Origin: Thermococcus peptonophilus
GTDB taxonomy: Archaea; Methanobacteriota_B; Thermococci; Thermococcales; Thermococcaceae
DNA: 64,000 nt
Direction of reading: 5' to 3'
Assembly (NCBI RefSeq): GCF_001592435.1
Contig: NZ_CP014750.1
Span: 930,001-994,000 of the forward strand
Below are positions 53,342 to 61,656 of the stretch, piece by piece (position 1 is the first letter of the stretch; each line of letters begins with the position of its first letter). Position numbers and translations under genes: made by a program. The notes under the pieces were generated by a model. The model was not told where the DNA came from. It ran no database searches and was given only the letters and a program-made list of their open reading frames with translations.

Positions 53342-53869
53342 GCGATAACCGTTCCCGCTAACCAAAAGGGGCAGAAGTCAACCCCGTCGGAGCGCGAGAG
53401 GCTCGAAAAGAGGATAGCCCAGCTCTGCCGATTTATAGGTAGATCACCCTGGGTTTTCCACATAAACAGCGGCTCATGCAACGGCTGCGACATTGAAATC
53501 ATCGCGGCCCTAACACCGCGCTACGACGCTGAGCGCTTTGGGGTCAAGCTTGTGGGTAGCCCAAGGCACGCGGATATACTCCTCGTTACCGGGCCGGTAA
53601 CCAACCAGAGCCTCGAGAGGGTTAAGCTCGTCTACGAGCAGACGCCAGAGCCTAAGATAGTCGTGGCAGTTGGGGCGTGCCCGACAGGGGGGAGCGTCTT
53701 CTACGAGAGCCCGTTCACGAACGCTCCGCTGGACAGGGTTATTCCCGTGGACGTTTACGTCCCCGGCTGTCCACCGAGGCCTGAAGCCATTCTTCAAGGC
53801 GTAGTTCTGGCCTTGGAGAAGCTTGCCAGGATGATTAAGGGAGAAGTCCCAGAGGAGGTGAAGGAGTAA
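53339..53869 (+). CDS. mbhJ: Membrane-bound hydrogenase subunit J, small NiFe subunit (NuoB-like)
   Basis: 176 residues. The single 4Fe-4S cluster ligands are in SGSCNGCDIE (C47, C50), VGACPTGG (about C114) and PGCPPRPE (about C144), as in NuoB and group 4 hydrogenases. It passes electrons to the nickel site in MbhL. The start lies in the second direct repeat; GGGGGTGA from that repeat is its ribosome site, so the insertion kept expression possible. Confidence 0.95.
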   Translation: MAITVPANQKGQKSTPSERERLEKRIAQLCRFIGRSPWVFHINSGSCNGCDIEIIAALTPRYDAERFGVKLVGSPRHADILLVTGPVTNQSLERVKLVYEQTPEPKIVVAVGACPTGGSVFYESPFTNAPLDRVIPVDVYVPGCPPRPEAILQGVVLALEKLARMIKGEVPEEVKE

Positions 53870-54441
53870 TGTCCGCTGATGAGGTTCACGATCCTGTTGC
53901 TGAAGAAGTCAAAGAGCCGACGAAGGCAGAGGAAGTGGCGAAAAAAATAGCCGAGCGCTTCCCGAGCGCGAGCGTCGAAGTGAAGACGAACAAGTGGGGA
54001 AGGCAGAGGGTCTGGGTAAGGGTTCCGAGGGAGGACTACAAGGCCCTGATGGGGTTCATCAAGGAGCTCGACCCGGAGGCCCACTACTCAATAGGAATCG
54101 AACAGGACTGGGGAGAGGAGCTTGGTTTTTTGGCCCACTTGGTTATTCACTACAGGGACGCTCCCGCTGTTTCACTCATCGTGGACGTCCACGCACCAAA
54201 GGACGACCCAGTAATTCCAGATATCAGCGACATCTTCCCGATAGCGCTCCAGTTCGAGAGGGAAGGGATGGAGATGGTGGGGCTTGACTTTGAAGGGGCA
54301 CCTGACAAGAGGAGGCTCTTTCTCCCGGAGGACTTCCCGGAGGGCATCTACCCGCTTCGCCTCGACGACAAGGGTATTTCAGAAGAGATGGTCAAGAACG
54401 CTGGTCATCCCTACCTGATAAAGAAAGGGGGGAAGGAGTGA
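53869..54441 (+). CDS. mbhK: Membrane-bound hydrogenase subunit K (NuoC-like)
   Basis: 190 residues, soluble. The C-terminal half has the NuoC/30-kDa fold, with VDVHAPKDDPVIPDISDIFP and the acidic GLDFEGAPDKRRLFLPEDFP end. It holds the small and large catalytic subunits together on the cytoplasmic side. Its ATG overlaps the mbhJ stop by one base. Confidence 0.93.
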   Translation: MSADEVHDPVAEEVKEPTKAEEVAKKIAERFPSASVEVKTNKWGRQRVWVRVPREDYKALMGFIKELDPEAHYSIGIEQDWGEELGFLAHLVIHYRDAPAVSLIVDVHAPKDDPVIPDISDIFPIALQFEREGMEMVGLDFEGAPDKRRLFLPEDFPEGIYPLRLDDKGISEEMVKNAGHPYLIKKGGKE

Positions 54442-55721
54442 TGACCGAAAAAGTCGAGTACTGGGTCAAGATACCCTTCGGCCCGATTCATCCCGGACTT
54501 GAAGAGCCCGAGAAGTTCATACTCACCCTCGACGGCGAGAAAATCGTTGACGTTGACGTCAAGCTTGGCTACAACCTGCGCGGAATCCAGTGGATAGGCC
54601 TGAGGAGGAACTACATCCAGATAATGTATCTAGCGGAGAGAATGTGCGGGATATGCAGCTTCTCCCACAACCACACCTACACGAGGGCCGTTGAGGAGGC
54701 AGCGGGCATAGAGGTGCCGGAGAGGGCAGAGTACATCCGCGTCATCATCGGCGAGCTTGAGAGGATACACTCCCACCTCCTGAACCTCGGCGTTCTGGCA
54801 CACGACATAGGTTATGACACCCTGCTCCATCTCACCTGGCTGGCAAGAGAGAAAGTCATGGACACCCTTGAGGCAGTCTCCGGGAACCGTGTGAACTACT
54901 CGATGGTAACGATAGGCGGCGTCAGGAGGGACATCGACGAGAAGAAGAGGAGAGCAATAGAGGAGATGATAAAGTACTACAAGGAGGTCTTCCCGCAGAT
55001 AGAGGAGGCCTTCCTCCACGATCCGACGATAGAAGCCCGTTTCAGGGACACCGCTGTGATAAGCAAACGCGTTGCCCTGGAGCAGGGTGCCGTCGGTCCA
55101 ACCGGGAGGGGAAGTGGAATCAGGGACGACGCTCGCTGGAGCGAGAGGCTTGGGGTTTACCCAGACCTCGGCATAAAGCCGGTCATGCCGCAGGACGTGA
55201 CAGGGGAGAGACCGAGGGGAGACGTATTCGACAGGATGGCCGTCAGAATAGGGGAGCTCTGGCAGAGCCTTGAGCTCATAGAGCACGCCCTCGATGCCAT
55301 GCCCGATGGGCCGATAAAGACCTTCCCGAAGGACAACGTCCTCTACGCCAAGCTTAGACTGATGGTTGACGGCGAGGGAATAGGCAGGTACGAGGCCCCG
55401 AGGGGGGAGCTGGTGCACTACGTCCGCGGGAAGAAGGGAAGCGATAAGCCGCTCCGCTGGAAGCCGAGGGAACCGACCTTCCCGAACCTCTTCGCGGTTG
55501 CCAAGGGTGTCATAGGCGACCAGGTTGCCGACTTTGTGGTTGCAGTCGCTTCAATAGACCCATGCCTGAGCTGTACCGACAGGGTTGCCGTTGTGCAGGA
55601 CGGCAAGAAGAAGATACTGACCGAGAAGGATCTCTTGAGGGAGTCAATAAAGAAGACGCGTGAGATCAACCCCGATATCAAGGGAGACCCAAGCCCGCTT
55701 GGGGTGGGCTGCGTGAGGTGA
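54441..55721 (+). CDS. mbhL: Membrane-bound hydrogenase subunit L, large NiFe subunit (NuoD-like)
   Basis: 426 residues. The NiFe ligands are in RMCGICSFSH (C69, C72) and SIDPCLSCTDRV (C375, C378). Unlike HydA, the protein continues about 48 residues past the second motif, ending SPLGVGCVR. It evolves H2 from protons with electrons from ferredoxin. Start ATG 54441 (GGAAGGAG ahead), one base into the mbhK stop. Confidence 0.95.
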   Translation: MTEKVEYWVKIPFGPIHPGLEEPEKFILTLDGEKIVDVDVKLGYNLRGIQWIGLRRNYIQIMYLAERMCGICSFSHNHTYTRAVEEAAGIEVPERAEYIRVIIGELERIHSHLLNLGVLAHDIGYDTLLHLTWLAREKVMDTLEAVSGNRVNYSMVTIGGVRRDIDEKKRRAIEEMIKYYKEVFPQIEEAFLHDPTIEARFRDTAVISKRVALEQGAVGPTGRGSGIRDDARWSERLGVYPDLGIKPVMPQDVTGERPRGDVFDRMAVRIGELWQSLELIEHALDAMPDGPIKTFPKDNVLYAKLRLMVDGEGIGRYEAPRGELVHYVRGKKGSDKPLRWKPREPTFPNLFAVAKGVIGDQVADFVVAVASIDPCLSCTDRVAVVQDGKKKILTEKDLLRESIKKTREINPDIKGDPSPLGVGCVR

Positions 55722-55725
55722 TAGC

Positions 55726-56718
55726 ATGGACGTGATGAGCAACGTGGTTTATCCCGTCGCGGGCCTGCTCGGCCTCTACGCCTTTGTCTCACTAGCCTCG
55801 CTCCTCTGGGAGGGAATAGACAGGAAGTTAGTTGCCAGGATGCAGAGGAGGATCGGTCCCCCGATAGTCCAGCCGATCTACGACTTTCTAAAGCTGGCGA
55901 GCAAGGAGACGATAATACCAAACACCGCGAACTACATGTTCAAGGCCGCGCCTGTTCTGGCCCTGGCCACCGCTATAGCTCTCCTCGCCTACACGCCGAT
56001 GGGCTTTGAGCCGATACTGTCAGGAAAAGGAGACGTCATAGTTTTCATTTACCTCCTGACCCTCATCAGCTTCTTCAAGATGCTCGGTGCAATAAGCTCA
56101 GGAAACCCGTACGCCAAGATAGGCGCCGCGAGGGAAGCGACGATAATGGTCTCAAGGGAGCCAGCGATGATGCTGGCGATATTCACCATAATGTGGCGCA
56201 TCGGAAAGCTCGGCGTTGACAAACCCTTCAGCATGAGAACCTTCTACCAGCACAACATCTGGGAAATAGGAACTCCGATGAGTTTCGTCGGGGCTGTGAT
56301 ACTCCTCTACGTCTTCGCCGTCTGGCTGGCGAGCGAGATAGAGGTCGGGTTCTTCAACATACCCGATGCCGAGGAGGAGATAGCGGAGGGACTCCTCGTC
56401 GAGTACAGCGGGAGGTACCTCGCCCTGCTCAAGCTGACGCACTCTCTGAAGGCCTTCATTTCAGCATCCCTCGTTGTCGCGATATTCTTCCCGTGGGGAA
56501 TCTCGGGCTACTTCGGGCTGACGGGCCTTTCAGCGAACGTCGCTGACCTGCTCTTCCACACGCTTAAGGTGTTCGTGGTCCTCTTCGTCGTCCAGAGTGT
56601 CTTCAGGGCAGTGACGGGGAGGCTGAAGATAACTCAGGCCGTTGACTTCCTCTGGAAGAACGTCTTCCTGGCCTCGCTGATTGGCTCGCTACTCATAGCG
56701 ATGGAGGTGATAATGTGA
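55726..56718 (+). CDS. mbhM: Membrane-bound hydrogenase subunit M (NuoH-like)
   Basis: 330 residues with about eight membrane segments. NuoH signatures are seen: RRIGPPIVQPIYDFLKLASKE near residues 41-61, and the acidic EIEVGFFNIPDAEEEIAEG loop around residue 205-223, which lines the quinone-like cavity in complex I. It anchors the hydrogenase arm. Confidence 0.95.
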   Translation: MDVMSNVVYPVAGLLGLYAFVSLASLLWEGIDRKLVARMQRRIGPPIVQPIYDFLKLASKETIIPNTANYMFKAAPVLALATAIALLAYTPMGFEPILSGKGDVIVFIYLLTLISFFKMLGAISSGNPYAKIGAAREATIMVSREPAMMLAIFTIMWRIGKLGVDKPFSMRTFYQHNIWEIGTPMSFVGAVILLYVFAVWLASEIEVGFFNIPDAEEEIAEGLLVEYSGRYLALLKLTHSLKAFISASLVVAIFFPWGISGYFGLTGLSANVADLLFHTLKVFVVLFVVQSVFRAVTGRLKITQAVDFLWKNVFLASLIGSLLIAMEVIM

Positions 56719-57146
56719 AGACCCCAATACTTGTCCCAGTGGTGCTCAGGAACCTCTTCAAGAGGCCAGCAACCAACCGCTTTCCAGAGACCGAACCTGT
56801 GCCGATTCCCGAGGACTTCAGGGGTATGATAACATACAATGTGGACAAATGCGTCGGCTGCAGGATGTGCGTCAACGTCTGCCCTGCCGGGGTGTTCGTC
56901 TACCTTCCGGAGATAAGGAAGGTTGCCCTCTGGACTGCTCGCTGTGTTTACTGCGGTCAGTGCGTTGACGTCTGTCCCACAGGGGCGCTTCAGTTAAGCA
57001 AGGACTTCTTACTGGCCAGCTACGACAACAAGAGCGACCGCTTTATTCCGCTGAAGCCAGAGAAAGTCGAGGAGATAAAGAAGAAGCTGGAAGAGCAGAA
57101 GAAGGCCAAAGAGGCCGCGAAGAAGGAGAAGGAAGGGAAGGCTTGA
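56715..57146 (+). CDS. mbhN: Membrane-bound hydrogenase subunit N, 8Fe ferredoxin (NuoI-like)
   Basis: 143 residues from GTG 56715, overlapping the mbhM stop, with GGAGGTGA four bases ahead. Two 4Fe-4S motifs: C46, C49, C52, C56 and C77, C80, C83, C87. It takes electrons from ferredoxin. The tail (after about 122) is a Lys/Glu-rich helix. A T-rich stretch after the stop (from 57147) probably ends the mbh transcript and runs into the convergent ferritin-like gene. Confidence 0.95.
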   Translation: MKTPILVPVVLRNLFKRPATNRFPETEPVPIPEDFRGMITYNVDKCVGCRMCVNVCPAGVFVYLPEIRKVALWTARCVYCGQCVDVCPTGALQLSKDFLLASYDNKSDRFIPLKPEKVEEIKKKLEEQKKAKEAAKKEKEGKA

Positions 57147-57154
57147 TTTTTCCT

Positions 57155-57640
57155 TTACTTTTCGTTGATTCCCATTTTAATTGCAAGGGCCTTCAGGGAC
57201 TCGTAGTGTCCCCTCTCAATGTCCGCCAGCGTGAGATAAACCTTTTTGAGCTCCTCGTTTTTGCACTCCTCCGCGAGCTTTCTGTATATCGTCTCTGCCA
57301 GCTTTTCGCTCTCCATTGCTATCTCTAAAACGTTCTTCAGATCCTCGATCTTCCAGAACTTGCCGAGGACGTTGAGGGCTTCAACGTTTGGAACGTTCAC
57401 TTCGTCCAGCTCGTCCCCGTAGTTCTGGCGGTAGATTTTGTAGAGCTCGTCGCCATGTCTTTTTGACTCGTCACCGAGTCTCTTGAAGGTGTTCACGACT
57501 TCCCCTGGAAGACCGAGTTCCTTGGCACGCTCGGCAAGCTTCCAGTAGGTTTCTGCCTCTTCGTATTCTCCTTTTATCCAGTAAGAGAGGAGCTCCCTCT
57601 CGTTGAGTTTTCTTATCTCGTTGAGGATCTCCACGACCAT
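57155..57640 (-). CDS. Ferritin-like (rubrerythrin-type) helical protein, copy 1
   Basis: 161 residues from ATG 57640, all alpha-helical. The pattern E-L-L-S-Y-W-I-x-G-E-Y-E-E-A, D-E-S-K-R-H-G-D-E-L and D-I-E-R-G-H-Y-E-S-L fits the four-helix ferritin/erythrin bundle with an E-x-x-H motif for a diiron site, but there is no rubredoxin domain. Similar proteins detoxify oxygen or peroxide. It lies convergent to mbhN and two bases after a paralogue. Confidence 0.78.
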   Translation of the reverse strand: MVVEILNEIRKLNERELLSYWIKGEYEEAETYWKLAERAKELGLPGEVVNTFKRLGDESKRHGDELYKIYRQNYGDELDEVNVPNVEALNVLGKFWKIEDLKNVLEIAMESEKLAETIYRKLAEECKNEELKKVYLTLADIERGHYESLKALAIKMGINEK

Positions 57641-57641
57641 T

Positions 57642-58121
57642 TCAATCACCCAGCTTTTCGTATTCCTCCTTTAGGGCTTCGTAATGTAACCTCTCAACAT
57701 CCGCGAGCCTGAGGTAGAGCTCCTTCAGCCTTTCGTCTTTCACTTTCTCGGCGAGGAGCTTGTAAACCTTATGGGCGGTCAGCTCACTCCCCATCGCCGC
57801 CTCAAGGACTTCCTTTATCTGGTCTGCCCTCTCGAATTTGTCGAGAACTGATAGAACCTCTACCGGCGGTATGTCAGTCTTCGGCTCCCTTGAAAAGTTC
57901 TTCCTGAAGATCTTCGTCAGCTCCTCGGCGTGTCTCTGGGAGTCCTTTGAGAGCTTTTCAAAGACCCTGGCAATGCTCTCCCCAAGGCCGAGCGCCCTTG
58001 CTCTCTCGGCGAGCTCCCCGTAGAGCTTTGCCTCCTCCTTCTCCCCGCTTATCCAGTAGGCTAAGGCCTCCTCGTAGCTCAGCTTCGAGAGCATATCAAT
58101 GACATCATCAACGTCTATCAT
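57642..58121 (-). CDS. Ferritin-like (rubrerythrin-type) helical protein, copy 2
   Basis: 159 residues from ATG 58121. Close paralogue of the next gene: same layout with E-A-L-A-Y-W-I-S-G-E-K-E-E-A, D-S-Q-R-H-A-E-E-L and D-V-E-R-L-H-Y-E-A-L. The longer frame to 58244 crosses the neighbouring gene and is not coding. Tandem duplication; both probably co-transcribed with the THUMP gene upstream or from their own start. Confidence 0.78.
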   Translation of the reverse strand: MIDVDDVIDMLSKLSYEEALAYWISGEKEEAKLYGELAERARALGLGESIARVFEKLSKDSQRHAEELTKIFRKNFSREPKTDIPPVEVLSVLDKFERADQIKEVLEAAMGSELTAHKVYKLLAEKVKDERLKELYLRLADVERLHYEALKEEYEKLGD

Positions 58122-58161
58122 TTTGACCACGACCAGTGAAACAGCACCAACCCTAATAAGC

Positions 58162-58644
58162 CTATTCCTCCACCTCAAAGCGGAGAATCTCCCCTCTCTT
58201 GAGGACTCCCACTCCCGCTTTCTTCCCGAGGACTTCAACGACAACGGTGTAGTCGGGATTGCTCAGGTTCACAGGCATGTTGTAGTGCTCAACTATAAGG
58301 GAGCCGAGCTTCACCTCAAGCTCCCGTTGGGAGAGTTTTTTGTTTCCCCTAACTTTTGCTCTCACCGCAAAGTTTCCCCAGATGTTCTCCGCTAGTTTTA
58401 GTACAGCATCCGCTATCTCGCCAAAGGAGGCCCTCACAAGAACTTCCAGCGGCACGACCCTTTGGATCGCCTGCGTTTCAAAATCTTTAAGTCTTTGAAG
58501 CGCTTCTTCCTTCGATAGGGGAGTTTCAGCAAGCAGGACACCCCTCCAGTCAGTTCCATGAGCCTTAACTTTTTCAAGCGCCCATTCCAGCTCGAGTATT
58601 GCGTCGCCTTCCCTTCCCTGCGGGCATGTTACCAGGAGAATCAT
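58162..58644 (-). CDS. THUMP-domain RNA-binding protein (Tan1-like)
   Basis: 160 residues, mostly a THUMP domain like the yeast Tan1 protein, with the family strands VTCPQGREGDAILELEWAL and, in the second half, VRGNKKLSQRELEVKLGSLIVEHYNMPVNLSNPDYTVVVEVLG. Tan1 supports tRNA acetylation at C12; the archaeal protein may bind tRNA for a similar modification. A TATA-like GAATATAAAAACC (minus strand, 58666-58678) stands close to ATG 58644, with GGTGAG between them. Confidence 0.85.
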   Translation of the reverse strand: MILLVTCPQGREGDAILELEWALEKVKAHGTDWRGVLLAETPLSKEEALQRLKDFETQAIQRVVPLEVLVRASFGEIADAVLKLAENIWGNFAVRAKVRGNKKLSQRELEVKLGSLIVEHYNMPVNLSNPDYTVVVEVLGKKAGVGVLKRGEILRFEVEE

Positions 58645-58705
58645 ATCAGCTCACCGATGGACAGGTTTTTATATTCTTGAAGCCATTTTAAATCGGTGAG
58701 GTGAA

Positions 58706-59914
58706 ATGGAAAGAGATGGCCTTAAGTTTTACCCTTCTCATTCATATGACGTTTATGGTCTCTCTCACAACCCGTTTGAGCAGCTCGCAAGCGAAGGGAT
58801 AGCCGACGTCGAGAGCATCCACGTCTATCAGGAAGTTGACATGCGTCTCCAGATGATAATCTCAGAGGTTCTCGGTCACAAAAGTTCTATTGCCCTCAGT
58901 ATAGTTGGTCCGCTCGGGATGGGCAAGACCCAGAGGCTCAAAAACATAGCCAAGGCCATCGAGGAGAATGGGGGGAAGGCGATCTACGTCAAGGTTGACA
59001 CCAACGATATTCTAAAGCTCACGCGCGACATCTTCTATGCCCTTAAGCCGCCGAGGAGCAGGACGAACATCTTCTTTGAGAACCTCTCGAGGAAGCTCGG
59101 CTTCATAGACAGGCTGGAAAAGATGCTGAGCGACCCGAACGAGTACAAGAGCAGGGATATTGCGGAACTCCTTGTGGAACAGCTCAAAAAGTACCCCTAT
59201 TCCGCACTCCTTTTAGACGAGCTCGAGAACATGCAGGGAGCTGGAGAGAGGGAAAAGATACAGTTCTTCGAGATGCTGAGGCACGTGATAAGCACGATGC
59301 CGCCTGGCTGTATTGTCGCCTTCGCCTGCATCCCAGAGGCCTACGAGGAGTACACGAAGATATTCCCGGCGTTCTTCATGAGGCTTCACTACGAGTTCAA
59401 GCTGAGGCCGATGAGCGTTGAGGAGACCTTTGAACTTGTCAAGAAAAGGCTCAATAAAGCGCGGGTGAAGGACACAGACGACCCGATCTATCCGTTCACC
59501 GAGGAGGCAATCAAGCTCATCCACGATCTGGCCAGAGGCAACCCGAGGCAGATTTTAAGGCTTCTCCACTACGTCCTGAGCGAAGCGGCGAAGCACAAGT
59601 TCGACCCGATAGATGAGTACGTGGTGACGGCCATCCTCGAAGAGCCAAAGAGCCTGGAGGAGTACCTTATGAGGATTCCAAAGAGCTACAAAGACCTCGT
59701 CGAGGCAATAGTCTTCGAGTTCAACGGCGGGCCAGTGAGCTACATTCAGGTGGCCAAGGCAGTCAAGAAGCCGGGTATGCAGGTATATGAGAGCCTCAAC
59801 GAGCTTGTAAGGCTGGGCTTTCTGGTTGGAGACCCGAACGGCAGCTATAAGGTCCCGGACTATGTCAGAAAATTTTTAGAGGAGGGACAGGCCGAGAGGC
59901 TTAGGGGTGAGTGA
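58706..59914 (+). CDS. AAA-family ATPase with winged-helix C-terminus
   Basis: 402 residues. Walker A GPLGMGKTQ (about 70-78), Walker B ALLLDELEN (about 168-176), sensor region IVAFACIPEAYEEYTKIF and an Orc1/Cdc6-like lid (LARGNPRQILRLLHYVLSEA) are seen. The last ~75 residues form a winged helix (VSYIQVAKAVKKPGMQVYESLNELVRLGFLV). It resembles archaeal Orc1/Cdc6 and other DNA-binding AAA proteins, but it is not the usual initiator. The following YdjM-type gene starts at the next base after its stop. Confidence 0.75.
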   Translation: MERDGLKFYPSHSYDVYGLSHNPFEQLASEGIADVESIHVYQEVDMRLQMIISEVLGHKSSIALSIVGPLGMGKTQRLKNIAKAIEENGGKAIYVKVDTNDILKLTRDIFYALKPPRSRTNIFFENLSRKLGFIDRLEKMLSDPNEYKSRDIAELLVEQLKKYPYSALLLDELENMQGAGEREKIQFFEMLRHVISTMPPGCIVAFACIPEAYEEYTKIFPAFFMRLHYEFKLRPMSVEETFELVKKRLNKARVKDTDDPIYPFTEEAIKLIHDLARGNPRQILRLLHYVLSEAAKHKFDPIDEYVVTAILEEPKSLEEYLMRIPKSYKDLVEAIVFEFNGGPVSYIQVAKAVKKPGMQVYESLNELVRLGFLVGDPNGSYKVPDYVRKFLEEGQAERLRGE

Positions 59915-60448
59915 ATGCCGAACTACGATGCCCACGTCCTCAGCGGGATAGTCACCTACCCGGCAGCAGTGCTCGTAGGATTCCTCCTTAAACTCTACCT
60001 GAAAGTCCCTCTGGAGCTTACGTCAACGGCCATGATGCTCGGCTATGCGTTCTACGTCCTGGGAAGCGACCTTCCCGACCTCGACCACCCCGATGCTCTG
60101 ATACACAGGGGTGCAAAGCCCATAGTCAGCGTCGCCGTTGGAAGCGCGGCCTTCCTGTGGGCAAACGGATGGGTGAACCTCAGCCCGGAGTGGGTCTCGG
60201 TGGTCGTTGCCTGGGCAATCGGAGCTGTTGGGGCTTTGGTTGGATGGTACGCCTTCACATGGCTGATGCCGCATCACAGGGGGATCGTCCATTCCCTGCT
60301 TTTCGCGACTGTTTATGGTCTGCTGGTCTTCCTGCTGGTTGAGTACGGGCTCAAAATGAGCACGGGGGAGGCCCTCTACACCGGCCTGTCAGCGTTCCTG
60401 GGCTACACCCTGCACCTCCTCCTTGACGGCTCTCTGAAGCTCATATGA
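59915..60448 (+). CDS. YdjM-type (DUF457) membrane protein
   Basis: 177 residues with five membrane segments. Family residues: YDAHVLSGIVTY, GSDLPDLDHPDALIHRG and LMPHHRGIVHSLLFA, the His/Asp groups of the predicted membrane metal-dependent hydrolases. Shorter than, and lacking the OB insert of, the YdjM-like protein at 24737-26137. Coupled to the AAA ATPase gene. Confidence 0.82.
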   Translation: MPNYDAHVLSGIVTYPAAVLVGFLLKLYLKVPLELTSTAMMLGYAFYVLGSDLPDLDHPDALIHRGAKPIVSVAVGSAAFLWANGWVNLSPEWVSVVVAWAIGAVGALVGWYAFTWLMPHHRGIVHSLLFATVYGLLVFLLVEYGLKMSTGEALYTGLSAFLGYTLHLLLDGSLKLI

Positions 60449-60483
60449 ATTTTCATTTCGCAGTTCACATATCTGTGGAACAA

Positions 60484-60494
60484 GGCTTTTAAAT
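60484..60494 (+). promoter_or_regulatory. TATA box of trxB
   Basis: GCTTTTAAATT lies about 40 bases ahead of the trxB ATG, with the ribosome site GGAGGTGAG (60514-60522) between. Confidence 0.55.
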
Positions 60495-60528
60495 TGTCCA
60501 CTCTAGTGGGAGGCGGAGGTGAGTAAAA

Positions 60529-61521
60529 ATGTTCAGCCTTGGAGGATTCTCACGCGGTGGGGAGTACGAGAAGAAGACCTGGGACGTTCTCATTATAGGT
60601 GCTGGCCCAGCAGGGTTCACCGCTGCTATCTACGCCGCCCGCTACGGTCTCGGAACACTGATCATAAGCAAAGACCTCGGCGGCAACATGGCTCTGACGG
60701 ATCTCATAGAGAACTACCCGGGCTTTCCAGAGGGGATCAGTGGCTCAGAGCTGACCAACAGGATGCACGAGCAGGTGAAGAAGCTCGGCGTTGACGTTAT
60801 CTTCGACGAGGTAGTGAAGATCGATCCAGCGGAGTGCGCCTACTACGAGGGACCGTGCAAGTTCACGGTAAAGACCGCCAACGGAAAGGAGTACAAGAGC
60901 AGGACGATTATCATTGCCGTCGGCGCTGCACCGAGGAAGCTGAGAGTTCCAGGTGAGGAAGAGCTTACCGGAAAGGGCGTTTCATACTGTGCAACCTGTG
61001 ATGGCCCGCTCTTCAAGGGGAAGAAGGTAATCGTAGTCGGCGGTGGGAACACGGCCCTTCAGGAGGCCCTCTACCTCAAGAGCATTGGCGTTGACGTCAC
61101 CCTCGTCCACAGGAGACAGCAGTTCAGGGCCGACAAGATACTCCAAGACAGGTTCAGGGAGAGCGGCATTCCGGCGATACTGGACACGGTAGTTACAGAG
61201 ATCATCGGGAAGGACAAGGTAGAGGCCGTTAAGCTCAAGAACGTCAAGACCGGCGAGGAAACCGTGATGGAGGTCGACGGCGTCTTCATCTTCATCGGCT
61301 ACGAGCCTAAGACAGACTTCGTGAAGCACCTCGGCATTACCGACGAGTACGGCTATATCCCGGTTGACATGTACATGCGCACCAAGGTTCCGGGAATCTT
61401 CGCGGCTGGAGACATAACAAACGTCTTCAAACAGATAGCCGTCGCCGTCGGCCAGGGAGCGATAGCGGCCAATTCAGCGAAAGAGTTCCTCGAGGAGTGG
61501 AAGAGCAAGAACAGCGAGTGA
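60529..61521 (+). CDS. trxB: Thioredoxin reductase
   Basis: 330 residues. FAD-binding GAGPAG at 24-29, the redox-active pair CATC (C154 and C157), the NAD(P)H loop GGGNTALQEAL, and the C-terminal AAGDITNVFKQIAVAVGQGA are all in place. It reduces thioredoxin or glutaredoxin-like proteins in the cytosol; in this family NADPH or NADH donors both occur. It has its own promoter. T-rich DNA (61524-61551) follows. Confidence 0.95.
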   Translation: MFSLGGFSRGGEYEKKTWDVLIIGAGPAGFTAAIYAARYGLGTLIISKDLGGNMALTDLIENYPGFPEGISGSELTNRMHEQVKKLGVDVIFDEVVKIDPAECAYYEGPCKFTVKTANGKEYKSRTIIIAVGAAPRKLRVPGEEELTGKGVSYCATCDGPLFKGKKVIVVGGGNTALQEALYLKSIGVDVTLVHRRQQFRADKILQDRFRESGIPAILDTVVTEIIGKDKVEAVKLKNVKTGEETVMEVDGVFIFIGYEPKTDFVKHLGITDEYGYIPVDMYMRTKVPGIFAAGDITNVFKQIAVAVGQGAIAANSAKEFLEEWKSKNSE

Positions 61522-61523
61522 TT

Positions 61524-61551
61524 ACTTCTTTTCACCTTCTTTTCAACTTCT
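61524..61551 (+). terminator. T-rich terminator candidate after trxB
   Basis: Repeated short T runs (TTACTTCTTTTCACC, TTCTTTTC) begin three bases after the stop, with no strong hairpin. A promoter region for the next gene follows. Confidence 0.4.
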
Positions 61552-61575
61552 AGTTCACAGAGTTTTCGCAGTTTT

Positions 61576-61590
61576 CCGAAAATTTTTCGG
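61576..61590. promoter_or_regulatory. Perfect palindrome upstream of the aminotransferase TATA box
   Basis: CCGAAAA-t-TTTTCGG, seven-base arms around one base. It lies about 25 bases upstream of the TATA box (TTATATAGG, 61619-61627), a position suited to an operator bound by a dimeric regulator. A looser TGTG...CACA inverted motif at 61599-61616 sits between. Confidence 0.4.
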
Positions 61591-61656
61591 TCAAAATTGT
61601 GCATCGATGAACACAGGCTTATATAGGAAAAAGACAAGCTTCTCCCGGTGATGCGC

